Source of the DNA: Syntrophobacter sp. SbD2 | Lineage (GTDB): Bacteria > Desulfobacterota > Syntrophobacteria > Syntrophobacterales > Syntrophobacteraceae | Length of the DNA stretch: 5,157 bases | Reading direction: 5' to 3' | NCBI GenBank assembly: GCA_900290385.1 | Contig: OMSV01000197.1 | Location: forward strand, 2,979 to 8,135 | Shown: positions 1-5,157 of the stretch, one piece after another | Layout of the letters: every line of letters begins with the position of its first letter | Position numbering within the stretch: position 1 is the first letter of the stretch | The notes under the pieces: generated by a model | The model's database searches: none | What the model saw: only the letters and a program-made list of their open reading frames with translations | What the model was told of the DNA's origin: nothing | Program-made: the position numbers and the translations under genes

Positions 1-117
1 ATTCGAGGCGGGTGCTGGCGTGGTTCGGCAGGTTCGGTCAGGTGCGCCATTCGTGGAAGCGGTCTGCCCAACAGCATGAGAGACGATCTGGGGTTCCGGA
101 TCGTGCGCGAGCCTTAG
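1..117 (+). CDS. C-terminal end of an FGE/SUMF1-like (formylglycine-generating enzyme family) domain protein, partial
   Basis: Frame 1 is open from the first base and reads 38 codons to a TAG at 115-117. The peptide starts IRGGCWRG and ends DDLGFRIVREP. This matches the end of the FGE-sulfatase/SUMF1 fold, where a conserved RGGSW block is followed by a Cys/Arg-rich stretch and a terminal D-L-GFR-L/I-V-R-E. The family covers sulfatase-maturing oxidases, ergothioneine-type enzymes and many bacterial proteins of unknown substrate, some of them exported or fused to kinases or caspase-like domains. The visible part has GGCW instead of GGSW and lacks the pair of active-site Cys that true formylglycine-generating enzymes carry soon after this block, so sulfatase maturation is unlikely. 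The upstream domains lie outside the window. Only 54 bases separate it from the next gene, with no clear terminator. Confidence 0.8.
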   Translation: MRGGCWRGSAGSVRCAIRGSGLPNSMRDDLGFRIVREP

Positions 118-171
118 AGCATCCCACGTTCTGTTCTTTGTTGACACCAGATCTAACGCAGGGAGGCTGAG

Positions 172-554
172 ATGAAAGTTGTCGGATTCAATGGAAGCGC
201 GAGAAAAGACGGCAATACAGCTATTCTGATCGATTACGTCTTCGGCGAACTCCAAAATGCAGGCATCCAGACTGAGATGGTGCAGCTTTCCGGCAAGGAT
301 ATCCACGGCTGCAGGGCGTGTTTCAAGTGCTTCAACAACAAAGACGGCCACTGTGCCGTTGATAATGATTATTTGATTCCATCAATCATTTTTTCCTGAT
401 CAGCCAGATGATCGTGCCGGGGTCAAATTACTGGAACATGGGACTCGGGCTCGATAAGGGAGACGTGGAAAAAGACACTGAAGGGATTGATACGATGAAG
501 ACCCTTGGGCGCAATATGGCCCGGCTGATCGAAAAGATTACGGGCTGTCCGTAA
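172..554 (+). pseudogene. Flavodoxin-family NAD(P)H-dependent FMN reductase, broken by an internal deletion
   Basis: The ATG at 172 follows a good GGGAGG ribosome binding site (161-166). The first about 66 codons give a typical N-terminus of the small iron-sulfur-flavoprotein-like/FMN reductase family: the phosphate-binding loop GFNGSARKDGNT (residues 5-16) and a Cys cluster (C47, C50, C53, C61). That frame stops at 397-399. The C-terminal part continues in another frame from about 372 to the TAA at 552-554, starting [17 protein letters not shown] and ending with a helix ending ITGCP, which is the expected tail of the same family. The middle (GSPxYF and the M-x-x-ID-R helix, which help bind flavin) is absent. 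I estimate about 65-75 codons lost, judged from remembered family length (about 190-210 residues). The product would not fold as a flavoprotein. The intact ancestor would have been a soluble cytoplasmic FMN-dependent oxidoreductase. An assembly error is the alternative explanation. Confidence 0.85.
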
Positions 555-596
555 ATAAGCCTCTTAGGGATCGCGCCGGATTTTGAGGAAAAATAG

Positions 597-1445
597 ATGA
601 AATTGAACAAAAACTCGATCGTTGCAGCCGTTTTTGTGCTGCTTTTCTTTCAAACGGCATCGACACCCGGCGGCGGGGTCTGGAGTTTGTCTTTCGCGGC
701 CCAGGAACAGCCATCTCAGGACTTGGGAAATGCCGTTTCCGTTAATCCTGTAAATCCCGTCATGCAAAGCTCTTCTCTCCTTGACCGGACTATGCCCAGT
801 CCTCTGCGTCTTTGCGCTGAACGCTTGCCTTCCGAGCCCGCAGCCTATCCCGAAGTGGATTTCCGCTGGGCTTTTGCAGCCAAGACCTCCCATGATGGAA
901 AGAGCGGCACGCAGCCGGTCACCCAAGACATGGTCCTCAAGTCCGGCGACCAGGTCAAGATGATGGTCGAGCTGCAAAGAAAATGTTTTGTATACCTTTT
1001 CCACGATAACCGGCGGGATGGCGTCAAACTGCTCTTCCCATATGCCCTCCAGCAGTTTGAAGGCGATTACCAGCCGGAGCGCAGGTATTACATCCCGCGG
1101 GGAGACGCATGGTTCAGGCTGGACGAAAACCCTGGCCAGGAAGTATTCTATCTGGTGGCCTCCGCAAAACGGCTAGATGATCTCGAAAAAGCGTATATGC
1201 GGCACGAGTCCGCCGAAGCGGCTTCCAAAGTCGAGACAGCCCGGGCGCTTGTCGATCTGATAAGGGAGCTTAGAAGGCAACACCGCGAACTGAGCTCACC
1301 CGCCGAGCGGCCGGTTCCCATCGGGGGGACCTTGAGAAGCGTCGGAAAAGTCCAGGACCCTGACCGGTTGGACATCGCAACTTTTGCCGACGAGATTCTC
1401 TCGACCGGCTTCGTGGCCAGGACTTATACGATTGAGCACAACTAA
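597..1445 (+). CDS. Exported DUF4384 domain protein
   Basis: A 282-residue protein with ATG at 597, preceded at 6 bases by GAGGAA (585-590). The N-terminus is a signal peptide: basic KLNK, then a hydrophobic core around residues 7-22, with a likely cleavage near SFAA (about residue 35). It should therefore act in the periplasm or envelope. Residues about 85-195 match DUF4384: KSGDQ (115-119), a beta-strand block with CFVYLF (130-135), LLFPY (145-149), a YIP motif, and a late strand with the VFYLVAS pattern. The last about 80 residues are charged and helical (RELRRQHREL). DUF4384 is a beta-rich domain of unknown biochemical function, often found in exported proteins or attached to caspase-like, kinase or FGE-type proteins. 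The gene ends 16 bases before the ATG of the CHASE2 cyclase, or overlaps it if an upstream start is used, so the two are very probably co-transcribed. Catalytic activity is not indicated; a sensory or accessory partner role is inference. Confidence 0.85.
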   Translation: MKLNKNSIVAAVFVLLFFQTASTPGGGVWSLSFAAQEQPSQDLGNAVSVNPVNPVMQSSSLLDRTMPSPLRLCAERLPSEPAAYPEVDFRWAFAAKTSHDGKSGTQPVTQDMVLKSGDQVKMMVELQRKCFVYLFHDNRRDGVKLLFPYALQQFEGDYQPERRYYIPRGDAWFRLDENPGQEVFYLVASAKRLDDLEKAYMRHESAEAASKVETARALVDLIRELRRQHRELSSPAERPVPIGGTLRSVGKVQDPDRLDIATFADEILSTGFVARTYTIEHN

Positions 1446-1461
1446 CCGGAAGCCGGGCCGG

Positions 1462-3390
1462 ATGTATCTGTTTGCGGCAATTGCCGCGTTCGGCGTTGTA
1501 CAGTTGATTTTCCAGCTTCTTGGGGGCTTGTTCGAAACCTGGAATTCACAGGTTTTCGACAGGTTTTTCCTGTTTCGTTCTTCGATTGGTGCGCTCAGGC
1601 CTCCCTACGATGGGACGGTAGTGCATGTAGACCTCAACGATACCGCCATCCAGCAGCTAAAAACTTATTATCTGACCCGCTCCCACTACGGCCAGCTTAT
1701 TGGAAACCTTGCCGCAATGCGCGTAGCGGCCCAGGCATACGATCTGATCTTTGCCGCCGGGACCAGCCAGGCGGATGACAAGGCGATAATCGCAGCGACG
1801 CGGGAGGCGGGCAACGTCTACTTCGGCATGGCCATTGATCTGGGGTCTCAGAGTGGGGCGTTCCCCGGCCGCATAGCCCCTGAGGTTCGCGAATATCTAG
1901 ACCGCACGAAGTGGGCCGTGAAAGTGGAGGGCCAATCAGAAGGCCTCTACTCCGGGACAAAGCCGCTGATAACTTTTCCGCCCCTTGCCGAGGTCTCCAG
2001 GGGAATTGGGTTTCTCAGCCTCAAAACGGACCGCGATGGAGTGGTCCGCCGTGTGCCGCTGGTCGTGCGATGCGAAGGCGGGTTTTATCCAAGTCTGCCG
2101 TTCCGCGTCGTTTGCGATTACTTAGGAGCGGGGCCGGAAAATATTACCGTAAGGCCGGGCAGCTACATCCGGATCAAGGATGCAAGGCCTCCCGGAGGCC
2201 CACCCCGTGACTTTTTGATCCCTATCGACGAAAATGGTGCGATGATAATAAATTTCATCGGGCCATGGGGGCAGATGCGCCATTACAATTTCGCGCAGAT
2301 CCTTTCGGCGTCGGGCGACCGGGACGCACTCGAGATGTGGACCGAAGAGCTTTCGGGGAAAATAGTCGTAGTCTCCGATGTTTCCACAGGCGCGACCGAT
2401 CTCGGAGCGGTGCCGGTGGATATAAATTTCCCGCTGAGCGGCCTGCATGCCAACGTGATCCAGACGATCCTTTCCGGTGCTTTTTTGCACGAGCTAAGCC
2501 CTGCCGGGATACTGGCGATTGAGCTGGGCATGGTTGCAATGGTTTTCCTTTTATCGACCTGCTTTTCCCCAATTTTATTCATCGCCTCGGCCTCCCTGCT
2601 CATAACCTGCTATGCGGGCGCAACTCTGGGCCTTTTTCTCGTCTATGGTTTGATGGCGAACATAGTGCGCCCTGTAATCGCGGGCGGCGCCGCCGCTTCG
2701 CTGATCATGGCTTTGCGGTATTTGCGGGACTCAAGGGAAAAGGAGGTCCTGAGGAGGTCTTTCGAGTCCTATTTCCCGTCCTCGGTTGTGGAAAGGATCC
2801 TTGCCGACCCGGCGATGATGAGCAGGGGGCAGAGAAAAGAGCTGACGATCCTTTTCAGTGACATCAAGGATTTTACCGCGCACTCTTCCACATATTCGCC
2901 CGACCGGATTAGGGGCTTTTTGAATGAGTATTTCGAAACAATGGTGGAAGTTGTTTTTACATACAAGGGGACGGTCGACAAGTACATCGGAGACGGTCTG
3001 ATGGTCTTTTTCGGAGACCCCGAACCGGTGCCGGACCATGCCCTCAGAGCGGTCCGAGCGGCAATCGAGATGCAGAACAAGGCGCGCGGACTTAGCGCAA
3101 AATGGGCCAGAGAAGGCGGTTTCCCCTTGCGCGTGCGGATCGGGATCAGTACCGGGGAGGTCGTTGTGGGCAACATGGGGTCTTCTCGACGGCTATCATA
3201 CACCGTGCTTGGTTCCGCAGTGAACCTGGCAAAAAGGCTGGAATCGAGCGCGCCGGCTGACGGCATCCTCATTTCCCAGAAGACCCGTGACCTCGTTGTA
3301 CCTTTTGTTTCCACCCGGCTTTTCGGCGAGATCAATGTAAAAGGAATTCAAGATCCCGTTAGTGCTTATGAAGTAGCGCACCAATCCTGA
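1462..3390 (+). CDS. Membrane CHASE2-domain class III adenylate/guanylate cyclase
   Basis: 642 residues from ATG 1462. Domains in order: TM1 (about residues 2-22), an extracytoplasmic CHASE2 sensor domain (about 25-340, with the typical G-LHAN-IQTIL-SG end), three more TM helices (about 349-368, 371-394, 402-421), and a cytoplasmic class III nucleotide cyclase domain (about 455-640). The catalytic set is complete: metal-binding D467 (LFSDIKDFT) and D511 (IGDGLM), purine-contacting K507, T581 in YTVLG, and transition-state N588 and R592 (NLAKRLE). Lys plus Thr at the base-selecting positions is the class IIIb pattern and points to ATP, so cAMP is the likely product. A small periplasmic ligand or envelope signal is presumably sensed by CHASE2; the ligand cannot be told. 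Start choice: ATG 1462 has a weak GGAAG at 1448-1452. A TTG at 1432 with AGGA 9 bases upstream, overlapping the DUF4384 gene by 14 bases, is possible and would add basic residues before TM1. The frame is open from a TTG at 1384. Confidence 0.93.
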   Translation: MYLFAAIAAFGVVQLIFQLLGGLFETWNSQVFDRFFLFRSSIGALRPPYDGTVVHVDLNDTAIQQLKTYYLTRSHYGQLIGNLAAMRVAAQAYDLIFAAGTSQADDKAIIAATREAGNVYFGMAIDLGSQSGAFPGRIAPEVREYLDRTKWAVKVEGQSEGLYSGTKPLITFPPLAEVSRGIGFLSLKTDRDGVVRRVPLVVRCEGGFYPSLPFRVVCDYLGAGPENITVRPGSYIRIKDARPPGGPPRDFLIPIDENGAMIINFIGPWGQMRHYNFAQILSASGDRDALEMWTEELSGKIVVVSDVSTGATDLGAVPVDINFPLSGLHANVIQTILSGAFLHELSPAGILAIELGMVAMVFLLSTCFSPILFIASASLLITCYAGATLGLFLVYGLMANIVRPVIAGGAAASLIMALRYLRDSREKEVLRRSFESYFPSSVVERILADPAMMSRGQRKELTILFSDIKDFTAHSSTYSPDRIRGFLNEYFETMVEVVFTYKGTVDKYIGDGLMVFFGDPEPVPDHALRAVRAAIEMQNKARGLSAKWAREGGFPLRVRIGISTGEVVVGNMGSSRRLSYTVLGSAVNLAKRLESSAPADGILISQKTRDLVVPFVSTRLFGEINVKGIQDPVSAYEVAHQS

Positions 3391-3681
3391 TCTTTCCTGC
3401 GCAATGAGGTTGCGTGTCCCTGACATGTCTCGACTATGTCTCGGCCATGGACAATGCTACACCCGCAAGTATGGTTCAATAGTTGGTGTTGACAATAACG
3501 GAATGCCGGAGTGTAAGTGATGAAGATTCTCTTCTGCATTGACCCGGAAACAAGTTTCCCTCACATTTACGGGCATGAGATATTTGAGCCTGGATTATGC
3601 GTGAAAATGCCTGACAAATGTCATGCACTTGTCACAATTATCTGATGTTATGGTGTAAATTCGTAAGAGGGGGAAAGCTGC
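3391..3681. other. Mostly empty spacer after the cyclase gene
   Basis: This 291-base stretch separates the signalling genes from the decayed transposase. A short hairpin (CGCAA at 3400-3404 with TTGCG at 3410-3414) sits 10 bases after the cyclase stop, but no T-run follows it, so I do not call a terminator. An 8-base direct repeat ATGTCTCG occurs at 3425-3432 and 3436-3443. A small inverted repeat TGACAA/TTGTCA spans 3612-3634. Apart from a doubtful 41-codon ORF I see no gene-like content on either strand. Confidence 0.5.
3520..3645 (+). CDS. Possible small ORF, 41 codons, unrecognised
   Basis: ATG at 3520 has a GGAG (3508-3511) 8 bases upstream and runs to TGA at 3643-3645. The peptide begins MKILFCIDPETSFPHIYGHE and ends KMPDKCHALVTII. 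It contains two Cys, no membrane segment and no motif that I recognise. The proper spacing of the ribosome binding site is the only positive evidence. It may equally be a fragment of a decayed gene or chance, given the broken genes on its right side. Low confidence. Confidence 0.22.
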   Translation: MKILFCIDPETSFPHIYGHEIFEPGLCVKMPDKCHALVTII

Positions 3682-3935
3682 ATGCAGGCCCGAATTTGAC
3701 CGCTCCATCAGCATTGATTTTCAGGGAGCAAAGATCACCAGAGATACCGGCTTTCTTCTCATGAGGGAGATGGATCAATGATTTATTAAGTATCCTCAGT
3801 GGCGCTACGTCTCAAATTGACGACCCGAGATCGCCTCGACATACGGATGATTCCTTGCTCGGATTGCTGCGGCAGAGAGTTTATCAGGCTGCGGCAGGCT
3901 ATGGGGGTTACAATGATGCCGGCCCGGAAATGCGG
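3682..3935 (+). pseudogene. Remnant of an IS1380-type transposase, N-terminal part with frame lesions
   Basis: Two stretches in different frames read as the N-terminal region of an IS1380-family DDE transposase. Bases 3692-3778 give EFDRSISIDFQGAKIT, then RDTGFLLMREMDQ, ending at TGA 3779-3781. Bases 3780-3920 give DDPRSPRHTDDSLLGLLRQR, then VYQAAAGYGGYNDA, equivalent to the family block DPR-x-H-S-L-LLRQRVYQIA-GYED-ND. A strong AGAGGGGG (3667-3673... about 8 bases upstream) precedes ATG 3682. One extra C in the CCC run at 3689-3691 would explain why this ATG is out of frame with the protein. No recognisable transposase sequence follows about 3935; the frame stays open to TAG 4032-4034 but its residues do not look like the family. 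The catalytic core is therefore gone, and the element is dead. Family members are normally about 430-500 residues. The right end is uncertain; some of 3936-4034 may be degraded C-terminal sequence. Confidence 0.72.
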
Positions 3936-4046
3936 TTCCTCTCCAGTTTGGGGCCAGGTTGGCGAATTATTCAGGATCAAGAGTTTTGCAGCGGCCTCCT
4001 TTGCTCCAAAATTGCATTTGACTTTATAGAGTAGGTGGTAAAAAAT

Positions 4047-4229
4047 ATGCCTATGGACAAGGGCAAAGCAACCAATGAGATCATGGATGTCTTCATTAGG
4101 GTCGTGAATAAGCACAACGGACTGGAAAAGATCCCCGTCAGGCATTCACCGGGTCTTGGCCTCTATCATTTCGAGCGGTACGTGATCTACAGGGTTGGTG
4201 TAAACGCTCATCTGATTTTAAAGAATTAA
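4047..4229 (+). pseudogene. N-terminal fragment of a probable MarR-family transcriptional regulator
   Basis: ATG 4047 is preceded by AGGTGG (4033-4038) with an 8-base gap; an in-frame GTG at 4035 lies inside that site and is unlikely to be used. The 60-residue product starts MPMDKGKATNEIMDVFIRVV, then contains NKHNGLEKIPVRH and GLYHFERYVIYRVG. This resembles the first helices of MarR-type regulators common in Deltaproteobacteria, where a DK-KAT-EIMD helix, KIPVRHG and LYHSERHMID-IG precede the winged helix. Full proteins are about 140-160 residues, so the DNA-binding winged helix is missing: the sequence departs from the family at about residue 53 and reaches TAA at 4227-4229. The fragment would not bind DNA. 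It starts directly after the transposase remnant. The family assignment rests on remembered pattern similarity and is moderate. Confidence 0.5.
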
Positions 4230-4401
4230 GTGGTGATTTACAAATCGCTCAAAATATCGATGCTAATGTATCTGCATTTTAACATAATCAACAAGCGTAT
4301 CAAGCATTAATGGATGTAATACTTTTCTTCTACAGTGACCAGCCGGTCATAGGCCGCAAACCCGCTTGCTTGCATGATCGCTTTTTGAAATCATCAAAAA
4401 T
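4230..4401. other. AT-rich spacer left of the IS1634-type element
   Basis: These 172 bases hold no recognisable gene. A small hairpin TGACC-AGCC-GGTCA lies at 4336-4349. On the minus strand 4307-4375 can be read as 22 codons from ATG, but without a ribosome binding site, so I do not call it. It may contain the rest of the decayed regulator gene or the insertion target of the neighbouring IS. Confidence 0.4.
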
Positions 4402-4455
4402 GTAGTGCCACAGAATTTGCTGTTTTACTTTGATTTCCTGCCCTGTTGTCTAGTA

Positions 4456-4489
4456 ATGTTGAAGTGTCCTGATAGGGAGGCTTCAACAT
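4456..4489 (+). promoter_or_regulatory. Hairpin that hides the transposase RBS and start codon
   Basis: ATGTTGAAG (4456-4464) is the exact reverse complement of CTTCAACAT (4481-4489), giving a 9-bp perfect stem whose 3' arm includes the AT of the transposase ATG (4488-4490). The 16-base loop carries the ribosome binding site AGGGAGG (4474-4480), which can itself pair with TCCT (4467-4470). In RNA both the RBS and the AUG would be closed. IS elements such as IS10 and IS50 use comparable structures to block translation from transcripts that enter from outside. A possible -10-like TAGTAA (4451-4456) would start the native transcript inside the 5' arm and so free the RBS; that promoter is weak (TTGATT at 4430-4435, 15-base spacing) and is inference. 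Confidence 0.65.
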
Positions 4490-5157
4490 GTTTGCTCGAA
4501 CCAAAAAGTCCGGTAAGTACCAATACCTCCAAATCGTCGAAAACCACCGGGAAGGTCCCAAGGTCAACCAGCAGGTTATCGCAACGCTTGGCAGGCTCGA
4601 TCACATGCACGCCAAGGGGGAAGTCCAAACCCTGGTTCGCTCCCTGGCGCGTTTTTCTGAACAAGCCCTCCTTGTCCTTTCCGGCAGAAGCGACATTAGT
4701 GCAGAATCCACAAAGATAGGCCCCGCTCTCATTTTCGAACGACTGTGGAAAGAGCTTGGAATTCCAAAGGTCCTCCAAGGGCTTCTTTCCGAGAGATTCT
4801 TCACCTTCGATGTGGAGCGGGCACTTTTCCTGACCGTTCTCCACAGGCTGATGGTGAGCGGCTCGGACCGCTTCTGCGACAAGTGGCGCAGGGACTATTT
4901 CGTGAAGGGGGCTGATGAAATAGAGCTTCATCATCTCTACCGGGCCATGGCTTTTCTCGGTGACGAGATTGATGACCAGAAGAGCGCAAATCCCTTTACT
5001 CCCCGATGCATCAAGGATGTCATTGAGGAAGGGCTGTTCATGCTTAATCGCCACCTCTTTTCCGGGTTGGACCTTGTTTTTATTGATACGACCTCCATCT
5101 ATTTCGAGGGAGCGGGAGGAGAAACAATTGGGGAATGATAAGCAAAGAAACCCTGAG
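4488..5157 (+). pseudogene. IS1634-family transposase, N-terminal part, frame broken near residue 216
   Basis: ATG 4488 has RBS AGGGAGG 7 bases upstream. The N-terminus reads MFARTKKSGKYQYLQIVE, then HREGPKVNQQVIATLGRLD, the signature start of IS1634/IS4-like transposases, followed by a helical DNA-binding region. DTTSIYFEG has the first catalytic Asp (D200) of the DDE triad. The frame ends at TGA 5136-5138 after GGETIGE, where the family continues with G-x-SK-(E/D)-x-RPDL. The expected SKETL is present at 5141-5155 but in the -1 frame. So a loss of one base (or four) is likely at 5134-5140, and the reading frame resumes and runs off the window. No slippery heptamer is visible, so programmed frameshifting is not supported. 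Intact members are about 500-580 residues; without the second Asp and the Glu the 216-residue product cannot transpose. A sequencing error is the alternative. Confidence 0.82.

Larger units (their letters stand above)
4402..5157 (+). mobile_element. IS1634-family insertion sequence, left part (right end outside the window)
   Basis: The identity comes from the transposase encoded at 4488. The left boundary is a proposal: at about 4402 the AT-rich host-like sequence (TCATCAAAAA) changes to TGTAGTGCCACAG, which looks like an element terminus, 86 bases before the transposase start, a normal leader length for such an IS. The inverted repeat and target duplication cannot be tested because the right end is missing. 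The leader contains an RBS-sequestering hairpin just before the transposase. Confidence 0.6.

Noticed and set aside
141..146. TTGACA as a -35 box before the flavin reductase gene
   Set aside because: No acceptable -10 box lies 16-18 bases downstream; that position falls on the ribosome binding site region.
564..1004. Antisense open frame opposite the start of the DUF4384 gene
   Set aside because: It overlaps a gene with clear signal peptide, RBS and domain and has no recognisable motif of its own.
3400..3414. CGCAA/TTGCG hairpin as the terminator of the cyclase operon
   Set aside because: The stem is only 5 bp and no T-run follows.
3425..3443. Direct repeat ATGTCTCG with 11-base period as an operator
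   Set aside because: Two copies of 8 bases with no promoter nearby; could be chance.
3489..3517. TTGACA with TGTAAG 17 bases later as a promoter
   Set aside because: The -10 match is only partial, and the start site would lie just after the ATG of the only candidate ORF, so it could not serve it.
3612..3634. TGACAA/TTGTCA inverted repeat as a regulator binding site
   Set aside because: Six-base arms without an associated promoter or intact downstream gene.
3786..4145. Minus-strand open frame of about 119 codons across the transposase remnant and MarR-like fragment
   Set aside because: The + strand in both halves matches known families; the minus reading does not.
4307..4375. Minus-strand peptide MQASGFAAYDRLVTVEE and following residues as the end of a gene cut by the IS
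   Set aside because: It reads like coding sequence, but stops lie in frame just upstream, there is no RBS, and it is only 22 codons.
4425..5054. Long antisense open frame of about 209 codons opposite the IS1634 transposase
   Set aside because: It is wholly antisense to a recognised gene, has no family resemblance, and is best explained as a shadow of that gene's codon usage.
1..5157. CRISPR array, tRNA, riboswitch or phage/defence genes
   Set aside because: No regularly spaced repeats, cloverleaf-like segments or defence-family motifs were seen on either strand.

Overview
The window looks like a stretch of chromosome from a Desulfobacterota-type (former Deltaproteobacteria) anaerobe. This is inferred from the gene types: a formylglycine-generating-enzyme-like domain, a Cys-rich flavodoxin-family reductase, a DUF4384 protein beside a CHASE2 adenylate cyclase, and IS1634- and IS1380-type transposases. 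No rRNA, tRNA or lineage-diagnostic gene is present, so the taxonomy is a guess. All recognisable genes lie on the + strand.

Layout. Bases 1-117 are the last 38 codons of an FGE/SUMF1-like domain protein. Bases 172-554 hold a flavodoxin-family NAD(P)H-dependent FMN reductase gene broken by an internal deletion that also shifts the frame. Bases 597-1445 encode an exported DUF4384 protein. It is followed almost without a gap by a large intact class III adenylate/guanylate cyclase with a periplasmic CHASE2 sensor domain (1462-3390, possibly starting a little upstream). These two are the only complete, confidently functional genes in the window and probably form one transcription unit acting at the cell envelope: an exported partner plus a membrane cyclase that turns an extracytoplasmic signal into a cyclic nucleotide.

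The right part (3391-5157) is decayed accessory DNA. It has about 290 bases with at most a doubtful 41-codon ORF, a remnant of an IS1380-type transposase with several lesions (3682 to about 3935), the N-terminal piece of what looks like a MarR-family regulator (4047-4229), an AT-rich spacer, and the left part of an IS1634-family insertion sequence (about 4402 to the window end). The IS1634 transposase frame breaks just after its first catalytic Asp. Its start codon and ribosome binding site lie in a 9-bp perfect hairpin, which fits the known strategy of IS elements for blocking translation from read-through transcripts.

I did not find a clearly new biological system. The points most worth a second look are the transposase RBS/AUG hairpin, the DUF4384 + CHASE2-cyclase pair, and the concentration of broken genes around that intact pair.
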